Source: SZUA-35 sp037969565 (lineage in GTDB: Bacteria > Actinomycetota > Acidimicrobiia > Acidimicrobiales > SZUA-35). Taken from it: a DNA stretch of 64,000 nucleotides. Under the pieces are notes generated by a model that saw only the letters and a program-made list of their open reading frames with translations, did not search any database and was not told the DNA's origin. The position numbers and the translations under genes are program-made. This document shows, one piece after another, positions 36,298-44,030 of the stretch (within the stretch, counting starts at the first letter, position 1; every line of letters begins with the position of its first letter). The DNA lies in contig JBBKXQ010000015.1 in the NCBI GenBank assembly GCA_037969565.1, forward strand, positions 1 through 64,000, written 5' to 3'.

Positions 36298-37661
36298 TCG
36301 GCGTCTTCCTCAGTGGGCGATTCGTCTTGTTCTTCTTCATCGGCCGGTAGCTCGAGATCTGCAGCGTCGACCGGTTCCCCTTCATCGTCTACCAGCTTCG
36401 CCCGTTCGACCAACCAGTCGAGGGCACTGCTCTTGGCGAGATCCGATCGTATCGCCGGAAGCTGACCCGCCGCGGTGAACTCCTCGCGGACGTCGTCCAC
36501 AGAGCGGTCGACCTGGGTTGCAACCCTGCCGAATTCCTCGTCGAGATCGCTGTCGCTCGGTTGTAGACCCTCGGCCTCGGCGATGGCCCGCAATGCCAGA
36601 TCGACGCGAGCCGACATCTCGGCGCCCTCACGCATGTCGGCCAACATGGCTTCGCGTGATTGACCGCTGAACTGAAGGAACTGTTCGAAGTCGAGGCCCT
36701 GGGCTTGGAGCCGCATTGCCATGTCTTGCACCCGGTTCTCGAATTCGAGATCGATGAGGGCGGCGGGGACGAGCTCGTCGTCGACCAGCGCGGCAACCGC
36801 CTCGGCGATGTTGTTGCGACGGGCGGTGACGGCCTGGATCTTGCGGCTTCGCCCGAGTCGCATCTCGAGGTCGGCGCGGAGCTCGGCGATCGTGTCGAAC
36901 TCGCTGTTGTCCTTCGCCCAGGCATCGTCGGGCTCGGGGAGCACGGTGGTCTGGACTTCCTTGACCTTGATCGTGAACTCGAGAGGAGCTTCTTCCTCTT
37001 CGTCGGGGTGCACGGCACTGAATTCGATCTCGTCGCCGTTGGAGGCACCGATGAGGTGCTCGTCGAGTTCGGGGACCACAGCACCCATGCCGACCTGGTA
37101 GAGGTAGTCATCGGTGGTGAGGCCGGCCACGGGCTCACCCTCGTGGAGAACGGCGATGTCGATGGTGACCCGATCGCCATCCTCGGCGGGGCGGTCGACG
37201 GCTTCGAGCGTGCCGTACTGCCCGAGCATGCGTTCGATCTGCTCGTCGATTTCGTCTTCCGCGACCTCGGGTCGGGGCACGGTGATTTCGAGGGCGTCGT
37301 AGCCAGTGACCGTGACGACCGGACGGATCTCCACCTCGGCCTCGAAGGTGACGTCGCCGCCGTCTTCGCCTTCGGTGACTTCGATCGACGGAGGCGCGAT
37401 GACGTCGACCTCGTGCTCCTTGATCGCCTCGACGTAATAATCGGGAAGTCCGGCCCGGAATGCTTCCTGACGGGCGTAGTCGGTGCCGATCCGAGCTTCG
37501 AGCACACGACGCGGTGCCTTACCAGGACGGAAGCCGTCCATTCGAACTTCCTTGGCCAACCGCTTGAAGGCGGCGTCGAGATCCTTCTCGAATTCGGCCT
37601 CGTCGACAACGACGATGAGCTTGACCTTGTTGCCCTCGAGGGCTTCCACAGTTGAATTCAC
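36294..37661 (-). CDS. tig: Trigger factor
   Basis: Ribosome-bound chaperone with peptidyl-prolyl isomerase activity. With the GTG start at 37661 the protein has 455 residues: the ribosome-binding domain with GFRPGKAPRRVLEARIG, a central FKBP-type domain (about 150-240; DGDRVTIDIAVLHEGEP) and the C-terminal arms. A longer frame to 37829 has no family similarity. The C-terminus is acidic (ADEEEQDESPTEEDAE). First gene of tig-clpP-clpX. Confidence 0.95.
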   Translation of the reverse strand: MNSTVEALEGNKVKLIVVVDEAEFEKDLDAAFKRLAKEVRMDGFRPGKAPRRVLEARIGTDYARQEAFRAGLPDYYVEAIKEHEVDVIAPPSIEVTEGEDGGDVTFEAEVEIRPVVTVTGYDALEITVPRPEVAEDEIDEQIERMLGQYGTLEAVDRPAEDGDRVTIDIAVLHEGEPVAGLTTDDYLYQVGMGAVVPELDEHLIGASNGDEIEFSAVHPDEEEEAPLEFTIKVKEVQTTVLPEPDDAWAKDNSEFDTIAELRADLEMRLGRSRKIQAVTARRNNIAEAVAALVDDELVPAALIDLEFENRVQDMAMRLQAQGLDFEQFLQFSGQSREAMLADMREGAEMSARVDLALRAIAEAEGLQPSDSDLDEEFGRVATQVDRSVDDVREEFTAAGQLPAIRSDLAKSSALDWLVERAKLVDDEGEPVDAADLELPADEEEQDESPTEEDAE

Positions 37662-37801
37662 CGGCGGGAGTGTACCGATCCGCTTCCGGGCTGGAGCCAC
37701 TCTTTCGAGGGTCATCGGCCTGACGTGATCACGGAGCCACTTCTGCCCGCCGCCCGCTACTCTGTTCACCCTCGGATGGCTCGTAACGAGCGGCCGAGCA
37801 A

Positions 37802-37878
37802 CGGGTTGTGGCGCAGCTTGGTAGCGCACCTGCTTTGGGAGCAGGGGGTCGAGTGTTCAAATCACTCCAACCCGACCA
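37802..37878 (+). tRNA. tRNA-Pro (anticodon TGG)
   Basis: A complete cloverleaf of 77 bases on the plus strand. Acceptor stem CGGGTTG pairs with CAACCCG, the D-loop and T-loop (GTTCAAATC) are normal, and the anticodon stem CCTGC/GCAGG closes the loop TTTGGGA, anticodon TGG. The discriminator A and the CCA end are encoded, unlike the tRNA-Ala of this window. A possible -10 box TACTCT is at 37758-37763. Confidence 0.95.
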
Positions 37879-37882
37879 ACGA

Positions 37883-37905
37883 AGCCCCAGCTCAGCTGGG
37901 GTTTC
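37883..37905 (+). terminator. Terminator of tRNA-Pro
   Basis: CCCCAGC-TCA-GCTGGGG (37885-37901) followed by TTTCG, starting seven bases past the encoded CCA. A perfect stem with a short T-run. Confidence 0.75.
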
Positions 37906-37948
37906 GTCGCGTCAGAGCACCGTCGCGTCAGAGCACCCTCGCGTCAGG
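37905..37948. repeat. 16-base tandem repeat at the 3' end of the DUF35 gene
   Basis: CGTCGCGTCAGAGCAC occurs at 37905-37920 and again at 37921-37936, followed by a partial third copy (CTCGCGTCAGGA). The partial copy covers the stop of the DUF35 gene (37944-37946). Confidence 0.75.
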
Positions 37949-38372
37949 ACTCCGCCGTGATGCGTGTCGACAAAGGCCGGAAGCGGGGAACCGCCCCGAG
38001 GTCGCCGGCATCATCGAACGCGACCTCGACCCTGGTGCCGATCGCCACGGTTTCGGGATCGACATCGACGATGTTGGTTGCGATCCTCGGACCTTCATCG
38101 ATCTCGACGAAGGCAACCACGAATGGCGTGTGTTCGGCCCAGGCGCCTCCTGCCTTCCGCACGATCGTGAAGCTGTAGACCTCTCCCGTTCCGGCGCAGT
38201 CGACTTCGGTGAGCGACGAGCTGTGACAATCCGGACAGATGGGTCGGGGGTACCAGATCACGAGTCCGCACCGGTCGCAGCGAGGAAGCCTCAGCCGCCC
38301 CTCCTTGGTCGCCGCCCAGAACGCCTGCGTGTCGAGGTTCGGTTGAATGCTGGGGGTTGGAAGCTCGCTCAT
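37944..38372 (-). CDS. DUF35 OB-fold protein with zinc ribbon (acyl-CoA-associated)
   Basis: A 142-residue protein with a rubredoxin-like zinc ribbon, Cys 32, 35, 46 and 49, followed by an OB fold (TGEVYSFTIVRKAGG, FVVAFVEIDEGPRIATNI). DUF35 proteins pair with thiolase-fold enzymes and shape their acyl-CoA site; in steroid side-chain breakdown they form the Ltp2 aldolase complex. The ATG shares one base with the thiolase stop (TGATG at 38370-38374), so the two are coupled, which agrees with a complex. Confidence 0.88.
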   Translation of the reverse strand: MSELPTPSIQPNLDTQAFWAATKEGRLRLPRCDRCGLVIWYPRPICPDCHSSSLTEVDCAGTGEVYSFTIVRKAGGAWAEHTPFVVAFVEIDEGPRIATNIVDVDPETVAIGTRVEVAFDDAGDLGAVPRFRPLSTRITAES

Positions 38373-39532
38373 CACGTACCCGCCCCGAGCACGAGGGTGG
38401 CACTCCCCATGCGGCCGGCAAGTGAACCGCCCGTTCCGTGGGCGAGGACGAGTTCGCAGTTGGGCACCTGTACGGCGGGATGCGCCTCGTTTCGCAACTG
38501 CCTGACGGCTTCGACGACCTTCGTCATGCCGCCCCGGTTGGCCGGATGATTGTTGCAGAGTCCGCCACCGTCGGTGTTGAACGGCAGGCGACCGTAGGGA
38601 GCCATGAGCGCACCGTCGGCCACGAACGCCCCACCCTCTCCTTTGGCACAGAAGCCGAGATCCTCCAACGTCATCAGCACCGTGATCGTGAAGCTGTCGT
38701 AGATCGACGCGTACTGGATGTCTGCCGGGGTGACCCCGGCCTCGGCGAAGGCAGCCGGACCTGACCATCGAGCGCCGGTGTAGGTGAGATCGATGCGGCC
38801 GGCGTCGGCGTGTTTGATGCCGACACCGGTGCCGAGGACCCGTGCGCTCTGGCGATCCAGGTCTCGAGCTCGGGCCTCACTGGTGAGGACGAGGGCTCCT
38901 CCTCCGTCGGTGATCACACAACAGTCCAATCGATGCAATGGATCCGAAACCATCGGCGAGTTCAGCACATCATCGATCGTGACGACCTTGTCGAGCAACG
39001 CGTTTGGATTGTGTTGGGCGTGATGCGACGCCGCCACTTTGATTTCGGCCAGCTGCTCCGACGTCGTTCCGAACTCGTGCATGTGGCGCTTCGCAGCCAA
39101 CGCATACATCGCCGGAATCCCCCACCCCATGAAACTCTCGAACTGACCTTCCGGCGCTCCATTGCCATTTCGTCCCCCGGCGCCGAGGCGGGACGTTCGC
39201 GGCTTGCCGGCCAGGGTGATCAGCGCAACCTCGACGTGGCCGGCCGCGATTGCGGCGGCGGCACTCCGAACATGCACGAGGTAGGAAGAGCCCCCCGTCT
39301 CGGTGCTGTCGATGTGGCGACACTCCAAGCCCATGTACTCTGCCATCGACATCCCACCGAATCCGGGAGCATCGCCGGCGCAGTAGTAAGCGTCGACATC
39401 AGCGAAGGTCAGACCCGCATCAGCGAGTGCACCGGCCGCAACCTGATGATGCAGCTGCGGCAGGGAGACATCGGGCAGTTCCCTCCCGGGATGCTCGAAC
39501 ACTCCGACGATGTGTGCCGTCCTGGGAGCCAA
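38372..39532 (-). CDS. Thiolase-fold lipid-transfer / acyl-CoA aldolase-like protein (Ltp2-type)
   Basis: A 386-residue thiolase-superfamily protein. It lacks the normal catalytic residues: the nucleophile cysteine position falls in ETGGSSYLV (about 78-85), where Ser stands, and the usual NxHGG histidine is Asp321 in NTDGGG. It keeps the second C-terminal segment (NNHPANRGG). This fits Ltp2-like aldolases, which cleave the C-C bond of beta-hydroxyacyl-CoA with a DUF35 partner, rather than true thiolases. The start is a TTG at 39532 without a visible ribosome site; no better start exists near the family N-terminus (AHIVGVFEHPGRELPD). Substrate might be steroid or another branched acyl-CoA. Confidence 0.8.
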   Translation of the reverse strand: MAPRTAHIVGVFEHPGRELPDVSLPQLHHQVAAGALADAGLTFADVDAYYCAGDAPGFGGMSMAEYMGLECRHIDSTETGGSSYLVHVRSAAAAIAAGHVEVALITLAGKPRTSRLGAGGRNGNGAPEGQFESFMGWGIPAMYALAAKRHMHEFGTTSEQLAEIKVAASHHAQHNPNALLDKVVTIDDVLNSPMVSDPLHRLDCCVITDGGGALVLTSEARARDLDRQSARVLGTGVGIKHADAGRIDLTYTGARWSGPAAFAEAGVTPADIQYASIYDSFTITVLMTLEDLGFCAKGEGGAFVADGALMAPYGRLPFNTDGGGLCNNHPANRGGMTKVVEAVRQLRNEAHPAVQVPNCELVLAHGTGGSLAGRMGSATLVLGAGT

Positions 39533-39619
39533 CGGTCAGCACACGTTCCGGGTTCGATCCATCCGGCTCACTGTGTCAGACAGCCTCAGCCACAAGCCAA
39601 TCTCGAATCGAGCGCGGTC

Positions 39620-41419
39620 TCATGGGGGTGGAAATCGGGGAAGGGTGACGAGAATCGTCGTTCCGCCGAGATTCGAGGCCGTTGCCCGAATCGTCCCACC
39701 GTGCCCACTCACCACTCGCTCGCAGATGGCGAGGCCGACGCCCGTCCCGGCGATGTCGTCGTTGCGATGGAGGCGGTGAAAGGGTTGGAACACCCGCTCC
39801 CGATGTTCGGGTGGAATACCGATGCCGTTGTCTTCCACTCGGATCGTCACGTGATCGCCATTCGTCTCGGCCACGGTGATGCCGATACGGGTGGGAGCGT
39901 CGGGGCGGCGGTACTTGATCGAGTTGCTCACCAGATTCGCGAAGACCTCCTCCAAGAGCACGGCCGATCCGTGCGCCGTACCGAGATGGCTGATCGACAA
40001 CGAAGCGGCGACCGTGCGGAGGTCCAGTTCCTGACTGCCCCGCACCCGTTCGAGGACGGCGTCGAGGTTGACGGGTCCGAACGTCTCCTCGATCTGCCCC
40101 GCCTTGACATATGCAAGCAGATCATCGATGAGGCCGTACATCCGCTTCGAGTTCTCGTTGATCCGATCGAGGTACTCCCGACCCGACTCGCTCAGGGCAT
40201 GGCGTTGATCCGCAGCCAAGAGTTGGCCGTAGCTCGAGATGGCACGCAGCGGCGTCTTGAGATCGTGGGAGGACACGTAGAGGAATTGCTGAAGTTGATC
40301 GTTCTTTCCCTCGAGTTCCTGGAGCGCGGCATCGTGCTGGTCGGCCATGCGGTTGAGCGCGATTGCGAGCTCTCCGATTTCGTCGCCCGTGTCGAGCCGG
40401 GCCCGTTGCGAGCCACCGGTTGACATCTGCCCCGCCACGGCGATCAAGCGACGGATGGGGTCGGTGAGTCGCACCGACAGGACGTGGGCGAGCGCTACCG
40501 ACGCCAACCCGGCCATCACCAAACCGAAGACCAATAGATTCCGGAAGTTGGCGATCGGGGCCAGGGCTTCGGCCTTGTCCACCTTCACGACCAGTCCCCA
40601 CCCAGTGCTGTCGATCGTGCGGATGGCGGCGAACACGTCTTCGCCCCGATAATCAACCGCTTCGATCACCTCGCCGCTGGCCTCGCCCATCGCCAACTCC
40701 ATCGGGGAATTCTCGGGTGCGGCGTTGTTGAATCGATCAGGTTCGGCGAGCGGCGTGACCAGTTGGGGCCGGTTGCGATCCCGTCGAACGAGGTAGGACT
40801 CCTCGGAGTCGCCGAGTCCGATCGGATCATCGAGTGAGGTGAGCAAGGGATCGAGATCCGCCTCGATCACCACGACCCCGAGCGTCAAACCCGAGGAGGC
40901 GATGGGTCCGGCGTGGACTCCCACATCGAGGCCGGCGGCGTTGGTGGCGATCGAGCCGAGCGTCGGCGAGATCTGAGCATCGGCGAAGTACGAGGGACCA
41001 GATAGATCGTCATCGAGACGGCTCGGATCGGTCGAGGCCCGGACGATGCCGTCCAGATCGGCAACGTGGACCTCGAGGATTGCACCCTTGGCCGAATCTC
41101 GGGCATCGCTGAGTATTTGGTTCATCAGCGCCTGGTCGGTCGGGATCGATTCGGCGATGAAACTGCCAAGGAGCTGCCCCAGCCGGGTCCGGCTCGCGAC
41201 CAGTTCGAGATTGATCTCGCTGAAGAAGAGATAACTTTCAACCCGGGCTGCTTGGACGGTCGCAATCGCGTCGAGTTGCTCACGAGCGCTTTCACGCAGA
41301 GCCCGCTGCTCCTGGTTGTATGTGACGAGGCCGACGAGTGCGAGTGGCAGGAGCGCGGCGATGAGAATGACCCCCGTCAGCTTCTTCTCGATCGAGCGCC
41401 GGCGACCAGGGCCGGACAT
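39620..41419 (-). CDS. Sensor histidine kinase with extracellular sensor domain and HAMP
   Basis: A 599-residue membrane kinase. Helices at about 16-34 and 292-314 flank an outer domain of about 255 residues that resembles a dCache sensor. A HAMP segment follows (RLTDPIRRLIAVAGQMSTGG to IALNRMADQHDAAL), then the phosphoacceptor box YVSSHDLKTPLRAISSYGQLL and the ATPase domain (N box LVSNSIKYRRP, G1 EDNGIGIPPEHRERVFQPFHRL, G2 GTGVGLAICERVVSGHGG). The H box is of the phytochrome/bacteriophytochrome type. It starts one base after the stop of the response regulator gene, so the pair is one operon. Confidence 0.92.
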   Translation of the reverse strand: MSGPGRRRSIEKKLTGVILIAALLPLALVGLVTYNQEQRALRESAREQLDAIATVQAARVESYLFFSEINLELVASRTRLGQLLGSFIAESIPTDQALMNQILSDARDSAKGAILEVHVADLDGIVRASTDPSRLDDDLSGPSYFADAQISPTLGSIATNAAGLDVGVHAGPIASSGLTLGVVVIEADLDPLLTSLDDPIGLGDSEESYLVRRDRNRPQLVTPLAEPDRFNNAAPENSPMELAMGEASGEVIEAVDYRGEDVFAAIRTIDSTGWGLVVKVDKAEALAPIANFRNLLVFGLVMAGLASVALAHVLSVRLTDPIRRLIAVAGQMSTGGSQRARLDTGDEIGELAIALNRMADQHDAALQELEGKNDQLQQFLYVSSHDLKTPLRAISSYGQLLAADQRHALSESGREYLDRINENSKRMYGLIDDLLAYVKAGQIEETFGPVNLDAVLERVRGSQELDLRTVAASLSISHLGTAHGSAVLLEEVFANLVSNSIKYRRPDAPTRIGITVAETNGDHVTIRVEDNGIGIPPEHRERVFQPFHRLHRNDDIAGTGVGLAICERVVSGHGGTIRATASNLGGTTILVTLPRFPPP

Positions 41420-41420
41420 C

Positions 41421-42362
41421 TCAGACCCGAGTGGATGAGGTGACTGCCTGCTCGACGATGATGCCCTCCAACACCTCTTGGAATCGGAGGAAGTCGGGGT
41501 CCTTCACGACGTAGGCGTGAGCGCCCAACTCGTGGGACCGCTGTCGGTCTTCATCGAGATCGGAGGTGGTGAGGATGACGACGGGAACGGTGTCGAGATC
41601 GAGCGCACCGCCGAGACGCTCCAGCAGCTCGAGCCCGTCCATCTCCGGCATGCGTAGGTCGAGCAGGACGAGATCGGCCGGGTGAGGATCCGAACCGGTG
41701 AGAAGCTCGAGCGCCTCGGAGGCACGGGTGCAGACCCGGAGATTGACGTCGAGATCACTCCGCTCGAGCGCGATCGCCGTGAGCTGGGCGTCGGTGGCCG
41801 TGTCCTCGATGAGGACGACCTCGACCGGACGGTCGAAACGTTCTGCTTCAGGCGGGAGATCGTGATGCTCGATCGACAGTGGCGCGGCGACCACTTCGGC
41901 GAGATCCTCACTGGCCGCAGACGCGATGTGCCGAATGGGAAGATCGAACTTGCGCTGCAGCCGGTGGGGCAGATCCATACGAAGCCAGCGCGAGGTGCCG
42001 GTGGGCAGGGTCGAGAGGATGATCTCGTCGATCACGTTGGGCCTCCGCAAGACCCGGGCGATCGCAGTGAAGGGGTCGGCCGGCCCGGTTTCCCCCGTCG
42101 CCTCGGCCCCTTGGTCGGCGAGCAACTTCAGTGCGGCCTGGAGGCGATGTCGGGCGAGATCCTGGGCCCGGTGATCGATGATCGGATGGCCCTGGGCGTC
42201 GACCTCCCCGCCCTTCTTGATCGAAAGATCGACGCGAGTTGCGGGCACGAGCACGTGGAATTGCGTGGAGCCGCGGGGAGTGTTCAGCTGCTCGAGTTCG
42301 AGGAGAAGTTCACGCCCCCCGAGGGTCTCGTTGGCGACGACCAGGACATTTCGGGTCGACAT
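41421..42362 (-). CDS. Universal-stress-like domain fused to a response-regulator receiver
   Basis: A 313-residue protein with two parts. Residues 1-150 read like a universal-stress/GABT-type Rossmann domain (NVLVVANETLGGRELLLELEQL, HVLVPATRVD, DPFTAIARVLRRPNVIDEIILSTLPTGTSRWLRMDLPHRLQRKFDLPI). Residues 178-310 are a receiver with the acidic pocket ED187-188, phosphoacceptor D235 (LLDLRMPEMDG), Thr 265/266 and Lys287. There is no DNA-binding domain, so the output is protein-protein or ligand-mediated. A strong AGGGAGGGG precedes the ATG. It is transcribed before the histidine kinase and is most likely its partner. Confidence 0.82.
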   Translation of the reverse strand: MSTRNVLVVANETLGGRELLLELEQLNTPRGSTQFHVLVPATRVDLSIKKGGEVDAQGHPIIDHRAQDLARHRLQAALKLLADQGAEATGETGPADPFTAIARVLRRPNVIDEIILSTLPTGTSRWLRMDLPHRLQRKFDLPIRHIASAASEDLAEVVAAPLSIEHHDLPPEAERFDRPVEVVLIEDTATDAQLTAIALERSDLDVNLRVCTRASEALELLTGSDPHPADLVLLDLRMPEMDGLELLERLGGALDLDTVPVVILTTSDLDEDRQRSHELGAHAYVVKDPDFLRFQEVLEGIIVEQAVTSSTRV

Positions 42363-42470
42363 TCGTCCCCTCCCTCCGTCCCTACTCCAGTGAGCTGGAA
42401 CGGCATCAACGGTAAGACAACACTGACGCTCCGTAAAGGAAATTCCGTGTGCCTCATCTCACATACCAAG

Positions 42471-42514
42471 TGCGGATCACTTGCAGACTGACTGCAGACG
42501 GGCCGTCCTACGTT
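42471..42514 (+). promoter_or_regulatory. SARP-type direct heptamer repeats and -10 box
   Basis: Three heptamers lie at exact 11-base steps: TGCGGAT at 42471, TGCAGAC at 42482 and TGCAGAC at 42493, each separated by four bases. A -10-like TACGTT follows at 42509-42514, nine bases after the last heptamer. Known SARP activators bind direct heptamers with 11-base period, the last about 8 bases from the -10. The site precedes the secreted-protein gene (start 42568), and a SARP gene lies just downstream. Confidence 0.6.
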
Positions 42515-42567
42515 CAGTCGGGTTACCCGGGCCATCCGGGCACCACGACACGGAGGGACCAGCAAAC

Positions 42568-43062
42568 ATGTTCACACTACGAAGGACGCGACTCGTCGTT
42601 GCTGCGGTGACGGCAGTTCTTTTCATCGGCCCGGCGGGAATCGCGAGTGCTGGCGGGGCAACGCAAATATCGGGAACGACCGGCGACTTCGGCTGCGACG
42701 CGCCACCCGCTGGTTTCGCCAGTGTCGACTACTTCATCCCCATTGTCGGTGACTTGCAGGGCTGCATATATGGACATGTCACCCGTTCGCGCGAGCACCC
42801 GAGTGGGACGTATCAGGAGGTTGCGGACGAGGTCTTCGTCGGGAGCTGGGGCGACCGGGAAGGCTCCTTCGAGATGACGGAAGTCTTCACGGCCAAGTTC
42901 GGGGCTGACACCTTGACCGGGGGCTTCTTCGGACGCTGCAAGCACCCCATCGTGGCAGGCAGCGGGACCGGCGACTTCGAAGGCGTCACGGGCCGACTCG
43001 ATTTCAAGGACGACGTCGACGCCGGCACGGCGGACTACCAAGGGCACCTTCGATTCGGCTGA
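42568..43062 (+). CDS. Secreted protein of unknown function
   Basis: A 164-residue protein with a clear signal peptide: MFTLRRTRL, then hydrophobic VVAAVTAVLFIGPAGIASA, probable cleavage after ASA at about 29. The mature part is rich in Gly, Thr and Asp and shows beta-strand-like pattern; the end, KHPIVAGSGTGDFEGVTGRLDFKDDVD, recalls small secreted beta-barrel proteins of the allene-oxide-cyclase-like type. Three Cys (two in the first 25 mature residues and one in GRCKHP) could form a disulfide. The ATG is chosen from the signal peptide and a GGAGGG before it. It has SARP-type sites upstream and the SARP gene 113 bases downstream, so it is a likely target. Confidence 0.8.
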   Translation: MFTLRRTRLVVAAVTAVLFIGPAGIASAGGATQISGTTGDFGCDAPPAGFASVDYFIPIVGDLQGCIYGHVTRSREHPSGTYQEVADEVFVGSWGDREGSFEMTEVFTAKFGADTLTGGFFGRCKHPIVAGSGTGDFEGVTGRLDFKDDVDAGTADYQGHLRFG

Positions 43063-43132
43063 ACCTTCCAGTCGAGTGCATGACGCTCATCACTGGCGCC
43101 CCTCCGTGGCCGAGCCTATTGCGGCAGAGCGG

Positions 43133-43165
43133 TTCGACCTGCAACCATGGAGGCCACAGGTCGAA
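43133..43165 (+). promoter_or_regulatory. Inverted repeat directly before the SARP gene
   Basis: TTCGACCTG at 43133-43141 and CAGGTCGAA at 43157-43165 are perfect 9-base complements around 15 bases that contain CCATGG. The right arm runs into the ribosome site AAGGGGGG. It may be an operator or an RNA hairpin that masks the ribosome site. Confidence 0.5.
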
Positions 43166-43175
43166 GGGGGGCGCT

Positions 43176-43988
43176 GTGAAGATTCGTGTTCTCGGCCCAC
43201 TCGAGGTGGAGGTCGATGACACGCGAGTCGCGGTCGGAGGACCTCGTATTCGTAGACTGCTCACCGTTCTGACGCTGGCCAGCGGGTCGGTGCGCTCGGT
43301 CGATGTCCTGACCGAATCCGTCTGGTCCGGTGAAACGCCACCGCCACAAGCGCGCCGGACGCTCATGTCTTACGTTTCCCGTCTCCGGGGCATCCTTCCC
43401 CGGGCCATGATCGAACAGGTGGGTTCGGGCTATCGCTTGTGTCCCGACGACATCTGGATCGACTGCGATGCCTTCGCCTCCGACGTCGTCCGCAGTAGAC
43501 GCTCCCTCCGAGAAGGCGACCCCGCTGGTTCAGTCGCTGGGCTGGACGATGCACTCGCGTTATGGAGAGGAGAACCGCTGGCAGAGTTCAGGGGTGACCA
43601 CTGGGCTGACCCCGAACGTCTGCGGCTGGGCGAACTTCGGATGGTGGCAATGGAGGGACGATTCGAGGCCAAGTTGATCTTGGGTCACGTTGCCGAAGTG
43701 TTCGCCGACGTCGAACGCCAAGCGACGACACAACCAGATCGCCATCACTTGCAGTATCTGTACATCCTGGCGCTCTATCAATCGGGCCGACAGGTCGAAG
43801 CGCTCCGACGGTTCCAGGCAATTCGGCAGCAGCTCGTGGAGCTCGGGCTACGACCGTCGCTCGAGCTGCGCGGCCTCGAGTACCAAATCCTCACGCAGGA
43901 CGAGAGGCTGCTCGCAGTGCCAGCCCCATGGGCGGCCGAACCGTTCACGCGAGCATCTCCGACGGTGCCTGGGCACAACTCGAATTGA
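43176..43988 (+). CDS. SARP/AfsR-type transcriptional activator
   Basis: A 270-residue regulator of the SARP class: N-terminal OmpR-type winged helix (about 1-95; KIRVLGPLEVEVDDTRVAVGGPRIRRLLTVL, RRTLMSYVSRLRGILP) and a bacterial transcriptional activation domain (about 100-245; DCDAFASDV, ALALWRGEPLAEF, YILALYQSGRQVEALRRFQAIRQQLVELGLRPSLELRGLE). It has no ATPase or TPR part, so it is of the small type that usually acts on one neighbouring cluster. The GTG at 43176 is preferred because AAGGGGGG lies four to ten bases before it and the domain starts there. Confidence 0.92.
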   Translation: MKIRVLGPLEVEVDDTRVAVGGPRIRRLLTVLTLASGSVRSVDVLTESVWSGETPPPQARRTLMSYVSRLRGILPRAMIEQVGSGYRLCPDDIWIDCDAFASDVVRSRRSLREGDPAGSVAGLDDALALWRGEPLAEFRGDHWADPERLRLGELRMVAMEGRFEAKLILGHVAEVFADVERQATTQPDRHHLQYLYILALYQSGRQVEALRRFQAIRQQLVELGLRPSLELRGLEYQILTQDERLLAVPAPWAAEPFTRASPTVPGHNSN

Positions 43989-44030
43989 GTCGGCCCGCGC
44001 CGAGTGATCGGGCCGTGCGATGATGGCGCG

